From positions 9,493,501-9,557,500 of the forward strand of contig CM076947.1 in assembly GCA_039566865.1 (NCBI GenBank): 64,000 nucleotides of DNA, read 5' to 3'. A model generated the notes under the pieces. It saw nothing but the letters and a program-made list of their open reading frames with translations, was not told the DNA's origin and made no database searches. The stretch is from Aurelia coerulea (Eukaryota > Cnidaria > Scyphozoa > Semaeostomeae > Ulmaridae). Shown here piece after piece: positions 11,143 through 22,393 of this stretch; positions within the stretch are counted from its first letter, which is position 1; each line of letters begins with the position of its first letter. The position numbers and the translations under genes are program-made.

Positions 11143-11643
11143 TTAGTGGGGTAAGTAACGTGAGTCCCGAATGTTTATTCTACTCTGCAGTAAACGACAA
11201 ACGTCACGCACAATCCAATCTTTATTATATTGAACAAAATACCAAATGGAATCCATGAATGTCACGAAAATCATTTCACATTTCAAATAACCAAGAAAAT
11301 CTCAAAGTAACCGACCATTTCACATCAAGCCGGCCAGAAGAAGCCTGCCAAAATAGGCCCACCCAGTCGCCATCAGTGACAGTGTCTGAAACAACAAACG
11401 CGGGGCACACCAACCAAGCAGGCGATGACACAAAATTACTCAGGAGCAACAAAAGAATTGTTTATAATTCGTGGGTATTTCACGAGAGAAGTAATTTTAA
11501 ACAGATTTTAGAGCCTCTCCATATGGAGACAGTTTCTCCGACATTTCCATTTTCCCGTGCTCCATTCCCCATTGTGTGTTTGCGTGTTTGTCAGTAATGC
11601 TTTACAATTGCAGGGATTATCATGTTTTACAATTTGACATAAT
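11143..11643. other. Unassigned stretch with a 112-codon open frame
   Basis: An open frame at 11259-11597 (+) of 112 codons is rich in Ser, Thr and Asn. It shows no signal peptide, membrane segment or known motif. It may be chance. No other feature was recognised. Confidence 0.25.
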
Positions 11644-11645
11644 TA

Positions 11646-11895
11646 CACGTATTTTTTCTTTTAAGAAACTGCTTATAAGAAACTCAATTCTCAGATCGCC
11701 AAAAAATTAAGAAACTCCAGTACTGGGAAAATATAAGCTAAGAAATTATTTATTTTGATAAAGGAAATCCTCGACATGTTTTTACTTTACTTTCACTTGT
11801 TTCCTGTATCATATTACTCGTAAGGTACTTGAGTAATGTCTAAACATTGGAAAGGCTTAAAAAACCTTGTTTTGAAACGTTCACGAGGGCACAGG
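11646..11895 (-). repeat. Truncated CACGTATTT-family MITE, inverted
   Basis: It starts after TA at 11644-11645 with CACGTATTTTTTCTTTTAAG. It then matches the reverse complement of about 48150-48411, including GGAAATCCTCGACATG and CAAGTGAAAGTAAAG read inverted. It ends where the minisatellite at 11896 begins. Confidence 0.6.
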
Positions 11896-12575
11896 TTGGT
11901 GTAGGGATGGCTTGGTACAGTTGTTACACTCGTTACGCTGTTACAGGGGGTGTGGGTGTCTGAGGTTGGTGTAAGGATGGCTTGGTACAGTTGTTACACT
12001 TGTTACACTTGTTACGCTGTTACAGGGGGTGTGGATGTTTGAGGTTGGTGTAGGAATGGCTTGTTACAGTGGTTACACTTGTTATACTTGTTACGCTGTT
12101 ACAGGGGGTGTGAGTGTCTGAGGTTGGTGTAGTAATGGCTTGTTACAGTGGTTACACTCGTTACACTTGTTACGCTGTTACAGGGGGTGTGGGTGTCTGA
12201 GGTTGGTGCAGGGATGGCTTGGTACAGTTGTTACACTTGTTACGCTGTTACAGGGGGTGTCGGTGTCTGAGGTTGGTGTAGGGATGGCTTGTTACAGTGG
12301 TTACACTCGTTACACTTGTTACGCTGTTACAGGGGGTGTGGGTGTCTGAGGTTGGTGTAGGAATGGCTTGTTACAGTGGTTACACTTGTTACGCTGTTAC
12401 AGGGGGTGTGGGTGTCTGAGGTTGGTGTAGGGATGGCTTGGTACATTTGTTACACTCGTTACACTTCTTACACTGTTACAGGGGGTGTGGGTGTCTGAGG
12501 TTGGTGTAGGGATGGCTTGGTACAGTTGTTACACTTGTTACGCTGTTACAGGGGGTGTGGGTGTCTGAGGTAGTG
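11896..12575. repeat. Minisatellite, unit about 70 bp
   Basis: About nine to ten imperfect head-to-tail copies of a unit containing TTACGCTGTTACAGGGGGTG and GTCTGAGGTTGGTGTAGG. Units vary by small changes (GTTACAGTGG versus GGTACAGTTG) and by insertion of an extra TTACACTTG. The open frames through it are artefacts. Confidence 0.85.
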
Positions 12576-12947
12576 CAACATTACTGCCAGAAATACACCA
12601 AAGAAACGTTGCTACTGCTAACAAAAGTGCATTACTACCCAGACACGTGCATTTTAGTTGATAAGTTGTTCTATTGTCATGCAAATTAGAATTTTTGAAT
12701 GAGCCAATCACAACCCTTGTTACAAAACTTCTACATGACCCGTAATGTTTGAAGTATGAGTCATTAGGGGTCTTCATCCTAGCACAGGGCTTGACTCTTT
12801 GGGAAACTTCAAAATTAAATGTGTAAAATGTTATTGCCTAATTCTTTCAACTGAATAGATCAAAGATCATAATCCCAGAGACAGCATTTTTGATATTATC
12901 ATTATTCTTGGAGGATGTGCCAGAGGTACGGTGGCCCATACAGGTCA
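12576..12947. other. No gene recognised
   Basis: Sequence between two minisatellites. One 79-codon minus-strand frame has no motif. Confidence 0.3.
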
Positions 12948-13156
12948 AACACATTTCAATTTCAGAAAACACATTTCAATTTCAGAAAACACATTTCATT
13001 TTAAGAAAACACATTTCAATTTCAGAAAACACATTTCAATTTCAGAAAACACATTTCAAATTAAGAAAACACATTTCAATTTCGGAAAACACATATCAAA
13101 TTCAGAAAACACATTTCAATTTCGGAAAACACATTTAAATTTCAGAAAACACATTC
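12948..13156. repeat. Minisatellite, unit about 20 bp
   Basis: About ten tandem copies of the unit AAACACATTTCAATTTCAGA, with variants such as ATTTTAAG and AAATTCAG. The unit length makes two frames stay open, giving artefact proteins of 82-93 codons. Confidence 0.85.
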
Positions 13157-13210
13157 GGAACAAATTGACAGTGATTCATAGATTTAATGGTAGGCCTTTC
13201 TGGAAGGCAT

Positions 13211-13277
13211 GATGGCGGAAAATAGGGACGAGAATGGAAGGATCATGTCTTACTGCATAAATTGTGGCACTGCAATA
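13211..13277 (+). pseudogene. Zinc-ribbon 5' coding fragment, cut off by the 9.1-kb transposon
   Basis: An ATG-initiated frame (ATG at 13211; second ATG at 13244) encodes SYCINCGTAI, half of a zinc ribbon (Cys-x2-Cys), and runs straight into the left TIR at 13278. Joining the two flanks across the transposon (after 13277 and from 22387) continues the frame into ACEPPKCPRQC, which adds cysteines but then hits a stop. That joined frame is one base out of register with the integrase frame starting at 22394. It may be the former N-terminus of the integrase gene, with a small indel, or an unrelated short frame. Confidence 0.4.
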
Positions 13278-13383
13278 GCCTGCGTGCATCCCCTACTGTT
13301 TCCGCTGAGAAGGAAATTTCCGTTGAATTGAATTCATTTTCTGACGCCAGTAGGGTCTGCGAACCAGCGAATGGAAGCCTGTT
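13278..13383 (+). repeat. Left terminal inverted repeat of the 9.1-kb transposon
   Basis: 106 bp, starting GCCTGCGTGCATCCCCTACT and ending GAATGGAAGCCTGTT. It matches the reverse complement of 22279-22384. The first ATG of the DUF6589-like gene lies 140 bp inside. Confidence 0.9.
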
Positions 13384-13522
13384 ACCTGACATCAGCATAA
13401 TTTCTGCCCGCAGCGATCCCGCGTTTTGCTTAACATGAAACTTCAGCGGGACGGATGCAGAACGGCCATTTTGTTTTCGTGCAACTAGTCGCAGCAAGTC
13501 GCCACGATGTGAAACGAACGAT

Positions 13523-16500
13523 ATGGCGAGCAGATGTGGTTTATGTGGATTTAAAATCGTTGCAAAGCATGACTTTAATTTAATCACAGGCAAAACTGAT
13601 TATCGGCCTGAATTCTTGGATCTTCCTTTTCCCGTCGTTTTGGAGTCACAGTCTCGCTACATTTGCAAGCGATGCATTGAACTGAAAGCAGAGACATTGT
13701 TATGGAACAGGGTCAAAGAACACAACGATAACCCTGTCAACACTGAGAAACAGATAGCCAGCGAAATTGAGATTGAAAGCCGATTAGATGATATTGAAGT
13801 CAAGAGTCCAATTGTTGAGACAACTACTAGGCCTAGGCCTATCATCGCAAGTACTCCAAGGGCACCCCCTAGGAAGCTGATTATTATTCAGGATGCAAAA
13901 GGTAATGCAACTTCATGCAGACAAGGAGCAAATTATGAACAGGGAGAATCTTCTCATGTGACGGATGGGGGAAGGGCTGCCACTACAGTAAAATTAAAGA
14001 TTTGCTGGCCAAGCAAAATCCTATCGAAAGATGTTCCCACTGACTTGGTACCATTAGGTGTGATGTTAGGCAGAGGGACATACAAACAGATAGCGTCTGC
14101 AGCTTGGAGACATAAAGAAATTCGCCACCAGCTCATTAAGATTGTTTTGAAGGAAATCGACAAAGAATGCTGCACGCTATGCAAAAAAGGTAAAGTCCAA
14201 AAGAAGCAAAACTTGGTTGGCGCAAACCAAGCAAAGGAGCCAAAAAGTATTTTCAGACGAACAGAACAGGAAGATATGATAAACTTTTCATTTGTCAAGA
14301 TGAACCAAGAGATAAAAGGAAAAGCACCACTTTTTATGAGCATATTGCAAGCTGCTTCGTTGAAACGCAATAAAGACCCTCTAGATGATCGCTATTTGCT
14401 TCAAACTACATCCATGGCTGCAGCAGTTTGTCTCAAGAATCGGTGTGCACAAATGACGGTTGTCCAGTTGCTAATCAGTATAATCATACAACATTCAGGA
14501 ATAATGGTAAGTTTTTATTTACGACTCAACATTGGTCAAGTTATTGCAGTGGCAAAGCCAGGGAAGGGCACGAGGGAGTAAAGACACCCCACCAAAATTT
14601 GGCTAAAGATGATATTAAAATATGCAGTGAAAATGTATTTGGGGTATACCTTCTCAACCACCCCCCCCCCCCCCATTTAGAAACTTCTGAAATTTTACCC
14701 TCTCAATATATTTTGTCTGGCTCTGCCACTGAATTATTGAACGGTCTTTACATTATACCATTATTCTAAAGTTATAAATTTTCAGCAAGTGTTTGCAACA
14801 GAAATGGGAGATAATGTTCAATGCCACGCAGCATACTGTATTTCTTCACATGCTGTCATAATATGACATTGCAGATTATTGTATATGTTAACATGTAAAT
14901 CCCAGACAGTCCCAATTACTAGCTCCATCTTTTCTTATTTTGGTCTCTTTTTACACTTTCAGGGTAAATTGATGAGACTGAAGCCACTTCGTCTAGTTGT
15001 TTCTCACACCTTCCTTAATCGTAAATTGGATGCTTTTGGAAAGGATCATGACGCATTCTTGAAGTCTGCAGTGTTCACTCCATCACTCAAACGGAAAATT
15101 GTAATCGACAATTTTGACTTCAGAACCCAGGTGCATGATATGACAGAGGATAATCAGAATGTGGACAACCATTGGGTGTCAGTTGCATCTACTGAAAATC
15201 GAATTGTGTGCGACCTCCTCAGTGACCAACCGAAGCCGACCGAGAGACTCATGCAAATCGAAAATGGTGTCTTCCTTCCCAGCGGAAAAGAATATGATTT
15301 ACAGCGGCAGAATTACATTGTCATTTGTGGCAGGATTGCTTGTAAATACATCAACGATCTGAAAATATTCGAAGAAGTAACCATTCCTCACATAAAGCAT
15401 GCATATTCCATGGAAACAAGCAAACCAACAGATACAGTGAGTATAAATTCAATAACCATGTTTGATACTGAAACTGACAGCTGTTAAATTCACAGGTCCT
15501 TCTAAAACCTTGAGGCATTCAACTGCTCTTTTCCTGATCCGCATGATCACCACTCTCATTTTATTAAAAGATACGCAAAAAAATGTTAATTTAATGCATT
15601 CTATGCAACATGAGAAGGGAGTTGAACAAGAAAATAATTCCAGATGATGTAAACATGTAATCAAACTGATACATAACAGTGATGCTTCAATTTTACAGAA
15701 ATGGATTTAGGGCTTCAGAAGAAGTAACTAATGAAGTGTTGGAGCAAATATCGACAGTATCCCCATTAGTGTCTGCCATTGACAGTATCCTTATGCTCTT
15801 GCTTTATTTGTTTTAAAAAATGTATTCAAACTTAGACTACATCAGATGTTTTACTTTCCGGAGTTAAAAACATGACTAAAGTGCTGTTCTAAATTATATA
15901 CAGTGTATGCTCTATTTCCAGAAATTCATTGGTATGATCTATGCTAATTCCAATGAGTCATCTGGTATGCAGGAAGTCCTTGAGAAGATCCATGAAACGT
16001 ATCTTCCATATACTGAGGATGATGGTGGTATTCACCAATTTAGTAAGCTTGGTGTCGTTGGTGACCAAGGATCTGTCGAACGTGGAGTAAATGCTCTTCT
16101 ACAAATGCAAAATGGATTTACACCTAAGGAGCAGCTAGATGGCCTCCACCTAGAAATTGCTGATTTTCATGGCGGAATGAAGTTTCTCCAGGTACAGTAA
16201 ATAGACTTATAAATTTCAGAAATACTCCAATGCTGGTACTGTGTATACAGTTGTGCATACAATTCTTTAAAATTAACATAAAGTTTCAATTTCGCATAAC
16301 TCTCAGGGGAAACTGAAATATGTTGGAGAATTTGAATATTATAGAGCAATGAAATTGTACTCTGTTTCATGAGAACCAATTACATTAAAAGGAAAATTAT
16401 TACAGTAAACACCAGCATATGTATAAGAATGTGCAATAGTTGATCAATAACCTAAGGCTGAAATTTTAAAATAAGACACCAATCAATTGACTGTATTAAT

Positions 16501-17938
16501 CATACAAGAACCCAGGATGACTTCAGAAATTGTAGGTTCTCATGTGTGGATGTTCACTGTATAATATTTCAAAATAGTAACTATTCCAGATGATGGAAAA
16601 TTGAAACAGAAAATTCTATCAATAAGCTTTTCAAAAATTTTCAATAAATTGTTTTTGTATTTTGAACACTATCTTTGGTAGGAGATATTCTCTGTGCACT
16701 TTTTGGGTCACCAGGTACAGACAAGAGATTGCCACATTTCTGCAAAGTGGCTAACATTGATGGATAACTGACTGTTTTTCATTGTTTGCAATAGGAAAAC
16801 TTTTTATCCATGTGCTTGAATTTTCATCCTCTTTCAGCTTGCATATGACAATTTCTATGACCCAAAAGCACCAAATGACAAATGCACAATGTTTGCTGAC
16901 AGAAACCTGCTAAACAGAAGGAATGTGGTAACAGATGTTTCTAGGAGAGTTGATGCATGTAAGCAGTTTTTCCTGCTTGAAGTGACTGCCCGGACAGTTG
17001 CTGCATTTTTGGAGACATTAGGAATGTCTGATGTTGATGATGAGATATCCAGTGACCTGCTACCTGTAAATACCCGGAATGGTTCAAAACAAGTCAAACA
17101 GCAATACTTTGACAACTTATGTGCAAAGATTGTTGACCAGTTCATCATGCAAACAGAACGCAGCAAGCATATAATGAAAAAGCAGGAATATGAAGATTGG
17201 AAAAGGGTCAGCAATGAAAAGACAGATGAAGGAAGGTATCTATGCAGGTTGGAAGGTTGTGGTCAAACGTTCCGTGATGATAGAAAGAGACGATTGGACC
17301 ACGAAAAGAGTCATGGGCTACATCAGCAGCTCCAAGAAAACAAAGAAGCATTCAAATCTGCTGATGATATGTTGAATTATCAACGCTCAATATTGGACTA
17401 TGGCATGATAGTCCTTAATTTCTACGATGCAATCTCTGAAGGAGATGGTTTGAGGCTCATCAGGTGTTGGAAGTTTATTCTTCCATACTTGCAAAGCGAT
17501 GGCCAGAGAAGCAGGAAATATGCTCTGGAAGCATTATACTTGATTTGCCAGATAGAAGCTTTATTATCACCACAGGATGCTCATAGCATTATCTGGAATC
17601 GTTTCCATAAAGCAAAGTCTGGTTATGGTGGGAACATCCCACTTGATTTAATGCTTGAGCATTACAACAACTTTATGAAGAATGTGGTTAGACTTTTGGG
17701 TCCCAATAACACAAATAGAAAGGCTATTGATAGATTTGCAAAAGCATCCACGGTAAACAAGAAACTCATTGAAAATTTCGACAGTATCTGTAGAAACTTC
17801 CGACGATCTGGAAAACATAGCCAAGCTTCACATCAGAAAGATTTGAAAAAAATTGTTTTCAATCTTATGACACACAAAGCAATGACATACAAAGCTGAAA
17901 GAAAGTATCAGAAATTTCATGGAATGAAACATAGCTAA
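13523..17938 (+). CDS. DUF6589-like protein, candidate transposase of the 9.1-kb element
   Basis: The exons I support are 13523-14506, 14963-15436, 15922-16191 and 16838-17938. All junctions are GT-AG and in phase 0, giving one open frame of about 942 codons. Residues 1-55 hold a Cys-x2-Cys...Cys-x2-Cys zinc motif (CGLCG, CKRC). Later blocks resemble the DUF6589 family of fungi and marine invertebrates: DNFDFRTQVHDMTEDNQN, VVGDQGSVERG, LEIADFHGGM, and near the C-terminus PLDLMLEHYNNFMKN. A C2H2-like finger (CRLEGCGQTF...HEKSH) sits in exon 4. Conserved acids (Asp in GDQ, Asp in ADFH, Glu in LEH) could form a DDE-type site, but this is inference. The gene starts just inside the left TIR and faces the helicase gene. 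It looks intact. The true role, transposase or accessory, is not proven. Confidence 0.7.
16403..16559. mobile_element. 157-bp MITE in an intron of the DUF6589-like gene
   Basis: Flanked by TA (16401-16402 and 16560-16561). Ends are CAGTAAACACCAGCATATG and the inverted CAGTGAACATCCACACATG. It lies in intron 3, so it does not break the coding frame. Confidence 0.55.
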
Positions 17939-18792
17939 CTGGATGACTTTAATTTGCACAGCATGTACAGTTGGATTGAAAGCCACAAGAAAAACATTCT
18001 TACAAAAAGGGCAAGCCGATGAAATGTTTTCCATCATGGCAGAGCCTTTTACTTGTTTTGTGTTTGTACTTTATGTGCAAAATTTTATACAGTTAAGGGG
18101 TCATCAACAATTACCTTTTGTCCCATACGGTACCACAGTCATTGGGCCGTGATCATGGAAACTCCCTGACCCCCCCCCCTATATGATCAAGGCCCATTGC
18201 AATTTCCTGTTTAGGCATGTCGACTTAGACCTTCATAATTGAGTCCAGAAATCATCCATTTTTTTAACATTTATCTCCACAAAGCACAATAACAATCAAC
18301 ATGATTTATCCTGTGCCAATTCACACTGTCCTTATTGTCAAATGTTTCATTGTGTGCATCAAAAGGAAAATACAGTAGACATCTCAAATTTCATAAATAA
18401 AATCCATTAATGTGAGGCTACTGCGGGGTGTCAATAGCCTAGAAACAGGATAAATTTTAGAGGATGTTGCATATATTTCCTGGTCAGTTTCTCATGTGAC
18501 ATTCCGCCATGCAGAAGTAATCCATCACGGCTTTTGCCAGAACCCCTTACCCCCATCAGGCCACAATGCATGACAAAATCTAATTGTTGACAGCCCTAAG
18601 TCTCATACTGTAGCTTTCAAGTGTACATTGACTTTGTATTTTTTGATCCCTTGAATTTCAAATGATATAATTGAAAGGGAGAGTAAAACCTTTGGACCAT
18701 AGACTATGATTAAACTTTGTCCTAACTACTGTATGTCTCACTAAGGCACCAACTCTAAAAAACTTGTTTACTTTATATGATCTCATCTAACT
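17939..18792. other. Gap between the two convergent genes of the 9.1-kb element
   Basis: 854 bp between two stop codons facing each other, presumably both 3' UTRs. AATAAA-like signals occur (for example AATAAAATCC near 18397). No coding frame was recognised. Confidence 0.5.
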
Positions 18793-19686
18793 TTATTCTG
18801 TATGCATACTTTCATCTACAAGTACCTGTATACCAGACAAATCCATGTACTTCTCAAGGTCATCATTATAATTGGTGTTAGCTTCAGACTGTAAAGTATC
18901 AATTGTTCCTTCATATGTTTCATCAAGATGGTGATTTCCAGAAATGTCCAGAGAGCAAATTTCAGAATCATCACGGATCTCTCCCCATTCTGAAACAAGA
19001 TCATCATTATCTACCAATGTTGTATCTTGGCTGCCAGGCAAATCATCTTCATCAGGTAAAATATCTTGAAATATTTGGGAAATTATGTTTAACACCTGTT
19101 TTGAATCTTTTTTTCTCCACAATTCAACATACTTTTGCAAGTCATCCAGAGTAAACAGCTTTGCACAGTTCTGACATATTTGTTTAATCTGGAAGTCACT
19201 GAATTGCAATATCACATTAGGGTGAGAAACTTCTCCAACACCTCTATGCATTTGATGCTCAAAAATGGAATCCTTGTACTCTATCAATCTTGTTTGCAGG
19301 TTAACAACTTGCTCTTTGGATACCTCCCTTACCCTAGCAGGCATATCAATGTTTTTCTCTTGCTCTTCAACAGGTAAAAATTTAAATTTCCCTTTTTTAC
19401 AGTCATTGCATGTGCAGGCTTTTGCACAATTGTCACAGCAATTACACCCATGCAATTTCTCATCTGTTGACCTGTTTGGAAAAAGCTTCAAAATGGTTTC
19501 TCTCCTGCATTTCTCTGTATATACAAGCTCCTTAATATCATTTTCACATTTAGAAAGCATGAAGCCGTTGTACAACAGAAAATTATGACTCTCACTACCA
19601 TCCCTACCACCTCTGCCACATTCTTGCAGATAACTTTCTACTGATTTTGATGGCCCAAAATGAACCACTCTATTGACATCTTTACG

Positions 19687-20501
19687 CAGACCTGGCCGTT
19701 TAAGGCGCGCGATCGCGCGCGCGCGCGCCTCGTCACGCACCTCAAACATTCGAGAGGCGTGATCTTTCACGCGCCAAAAAAGGCTTTGTCTTAAAATCAC
19801 GCACCTCGGCTTTTATCGTTGAAGGAAGAGTTTTGGATATTCTTGGAAACGGACATCTTCTTGTGAAAGGCAAATCAATAAATTAATTTGTTATCTGAAT
19901 GAAATACGATATTAATACTTAATCCTTAAGTGCTGCCAATTATACTTGCTCTCAATCCTTGCTATTTCCGGTATGTGATAATCACACAATATCATGATTG
20001 GGGCAAGGTCAAACAGGAAGATCAAATTTACACAGCGAGAATAAAAATAAAACCACGAAAGTTGCGTTTGGAGGACATGTGTCTTGAACTGAATATTTGC
20101 ATTCCAGCGCTCGATCATAAGTTTGATGTGAAGATGATTTGATGTGGAAGAATGGAAGGTATTTTGTTGCTCTTATTCCAGGACTGTGGTAGCGCTATGG
20201 AGTAACTGGATTGAAAAGCACTCATCACCAAACGGCCTAAATTCGAGTGTCTAACAAAGAACGTAGCACAGAGGAAAACATGATATTTTCATTCCTGTTA
20301 CCGTTCAAACCACAATGTCGATTTTGTTACTTCAACTCAATGCCGCTGTTCTTTGCAACACCTCCAAAACTCGTTTCTTCGTCCTCAACCTGAAAAATCC
20401 CTCTTTACAGAGCGATATGTTTGTTGCTCAGAATCACGCGCCTCACTAAGCAAGGCGCGTGATTTACCGCGCGCCACTAAAATAACTTACGGCCAGGTCT
20501 G
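19687..20501. mobile_element. GC-rich palindromic MITE in the helicase gene
   Basis: Inverted ends CAGACCTGGCCG. Just inside are CpG-rich stretches, including an alternating GCGCGC run near 19706-19728 that could adopt Z-DNA, and a matching GCGCGCC/GGCGCG palindrome on the right. I see no target duplication, and about 200 bp of helicase coding sequence is missing at the site. This implies deletion with or after insertion. Confidence 0.65.
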
Positions 20502-21089
20502 ACTTCAAACATTTTCCAGATGAGGGCAACTTGAGTGCGTGTTTGACAGAAAATTATGGTTCTAATTGTATCTTGATAACTTTCTTTAATTTCTCTGATC
20601 AACTTATGAAATACTTCATCAAGACCTTTGTCGTTACTTAGATATTCCACAGTGAATTTGAGATTTGCTTTCATTGGTGACTTTTCAACCATAAATGTGT
20701 TGAAAGTATCCAAGCCAAGCACATCAAATATGGTCAGCTTTGTCAGCTTTGTTGCAGTGGCTGTGAATACAGATAACTGAACAGATCTTGGCAGCAATGA
20801 ACGAATCTCTCCAAGGAATCCATACCATCTTCTGAATGGGACTTTTTTTGAATTTGATAATCCCCTGCAAAGTAAATAATATATTGTTTAGGCTAATTTC
20901 TTACTGTACATTGAATGCCTTGCTTTGGAATTAGTCTCAGGAAATGAGTAACATTTTAAAATAGTCTAAGGTAAAACTACAGAAGATCAATGTTACATTT
21001 AAAAGCACTTTCTTGCCATTGTGATCAGAAGCCTCAAAGAAAGAATCTTATTACAATACTGAAATACAGAATAGCTTTTAAAGTTCCTA

Positions 21090-21597
21090 CCCAGGGGGAG
21101 GGGGGGGGTACTCTGGTTGGTATGCTTATGATAGGGGTGCTCATGTTACCTTTTTGGGTCTAAAATTTGGGCAAGGGTTATTTTTTGAGTCAATAATTTG
21201 TACAGTTATTTGTTTGGGCTCCTGAGATTTTAGTTTACATTTTTGGGTCTAAAATATGGGACAAAATAAAAAATTGTGGAAAATATACTGTACAAACGAA
21301 ATCAAAATAAAGTAACGTTACTAAAAAACCAAAAACTTGGAAATCCAAATACAATATGGAGAAATCTAATCAGCTAGGGAACTTGTTTACAGATGTAAGA
21401 TATTCATATAGATTTCATTTGGGTATATAACTTTTGGGTATATAACTTTAGGTATATACTGTAGCATCAGGAAAGTTATTTTTTGTGGTCTGTTTTCATG
21501 CTAGAACTTACTTTTTTTGGGTTGATCTGTTGTACCCCAGCCTGAGCATCCTATCTTAAATATACCTGAGTACCCACCACCCCCACACCCCCCTGGG
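21090..21597. mobile_element. 508-bp MITE with CCC/GGG ends in a helicase intron
   Basis: Inverted ends CCCAGGGGGAGGGGGGG. The flanks AGTTCCTA (21082-21089) and AGCTCCTA (21598-21605) are an 8-bp duplication with one mismatch. The ends resemble the MITE at 36305-36590. It lies in the intron between helicase exons 1 and 2. Confidence 0.65.
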
Positions 21598-22278
21598 AGC
21601 TCCTAACAGCAAGAATACTTTCAAGAATATTTACCATTGTCTAATACAGTGAGCTTCATCAAATACTACACCAACGCAATACTCTGAGAAGGTGCTTGCA
21701 GATAACATTTTCCTCCATCTAGCTCCAGACAACATTGACTCAGGGGAAGCATATACAACTGAATAAATTCCATCTTCAATATCCTGAAGGATTTGTTCGT
21801 CTTGGTTTTCAAAAATTGCTGCTCCAGATACTCCTGTTTTCTTGTTTAAAAATTCAACTTGATCGTGCATAAGGGAGGTCAATGGCGATATGACGAGAAT
21901 GTTGGATGCTCCAATGTTATTATCAGATAAAACATCGGCTATCAGAGGTATGGCTTGAAAAACTAGCGACTTGCCATGGCCTGTAGGGGCACTGTAAAAA
22001 AGGTTGCTCCTGTTCTTGAAGTAGTTCATCAGAGCCTTTTCTTGATCATCGTGAAATCTTTCAATTTGGAAGAAATAGCAAGCCATTTTCAAAGCTTCGT
22101 CAAACTTTCCAGTATCCCACACATAGCTTACAGGACTCTCCGACGACGCCATTTTGTAATTGTTTACATGGAAGCATGACCATGAGCCACATCACATGAA
22201 GTACTTCACAAGACAATGGATTGGCTATTGACCAATCAAAATGGTTCCGTGTTTCCGCGGAACCTGCACGTGACAAAG

Positions 22279-22384
22279 AACAGGCTTCCATTCGCTGGTT
22301 CGCAGACCCTACTGGCGTCAGAAAATGAATTCAATTCAACGGAAATTTCCTTCTCAGCGGAAACAGTAGGGGATGCACGCAGGC
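22279..22384 (-). repeat. Right terminal inverted repeat of the 9.1-kb transposon
   Basis: Reverse complement of 13278-13383, ending CGCAGGC at 22384, followed by TA and, 8 nt after the TA pair, the ATG of the integrase-type gene. It is also 126 bp upstream of the helicase start on the other strand. Confidence 0.9.
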
Positions 22385-22393
22385 TAGGTGCAC

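Larger units (their letters stand above)
18793..22152 (-). pseudogene. RecQ-type DNA helicase with a central gap
   Basis: Exon 1 (22152-21635) carries Walker A APTGHGKS and the DEAH box VVFDEAHCIRQW. The next exon starts at 20864 and carries the TATAT-type motif III (FTATATK) and IIFCQTR. The last part (from about 19686 to 18793) resumes at KDVNRVVHFGPS, then ECGRGGRDG (motif VI) and a Cys-rich zinc-binding segment (CNCCDNC...CTCNDC), then an acidic tail. The segment that should link IIFCQTR to KDVNRVVHF, roughly 60-70 residues with the remaining helicase motifs, is missing. An 815-bp GC-rich palindromic MITE (19687-20501) occupies the site. RecQ enzymes unwind DNA 3' to 5'; here the gene is presumably transposon cargo that aided transposition. 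It is not functional as read. Confidence 0.85.
13278..22384. mobile_element. 9.1-kb transposon with 106-bp TIRs carrying DUF6589-like and RecQ-like genes
   Basis: Left end 13278-13383 and right end 22279-22384 are inverted copies over 106 bp with no mismatch that I could find by eye. The outer bases are GCCTGCGTGCATCCCC. TA lies immediately outside both ends (13276-13277 and 22385-22386), so the duplication may be 2 bp, though this is not certain. Two genes converge inside: a DUF6589-like gene (+, 13523-17938) and a RecQ-type helicase (-, 18793-22152). A transposon with a helicase gene recalls the AcademH lineage of the Academ superfamily; that assignment is inference. Three MITEs have landed inside (16403, 19687 and 21090). 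Confidence 0.85.

Noticed and set aside
11896..12575. CRISPR-like regular repeats
   Set aside because: Units are head-to-tail with no unique spacers, and the window is eukaryotic.
12890..13212. Frames of 82-93 codons rich in HFNFRKHISISENTF-like repeats
   Set aside because: Product of the 20-bp minisatellite read in two frames.
15699..15785. Extra exon of the DUF6589-like gene between exons 2 and 3
   Set aside because: Including it in the required phase gives an immediate stop, while skipping it joins exon 2 to exon 3 in frame.
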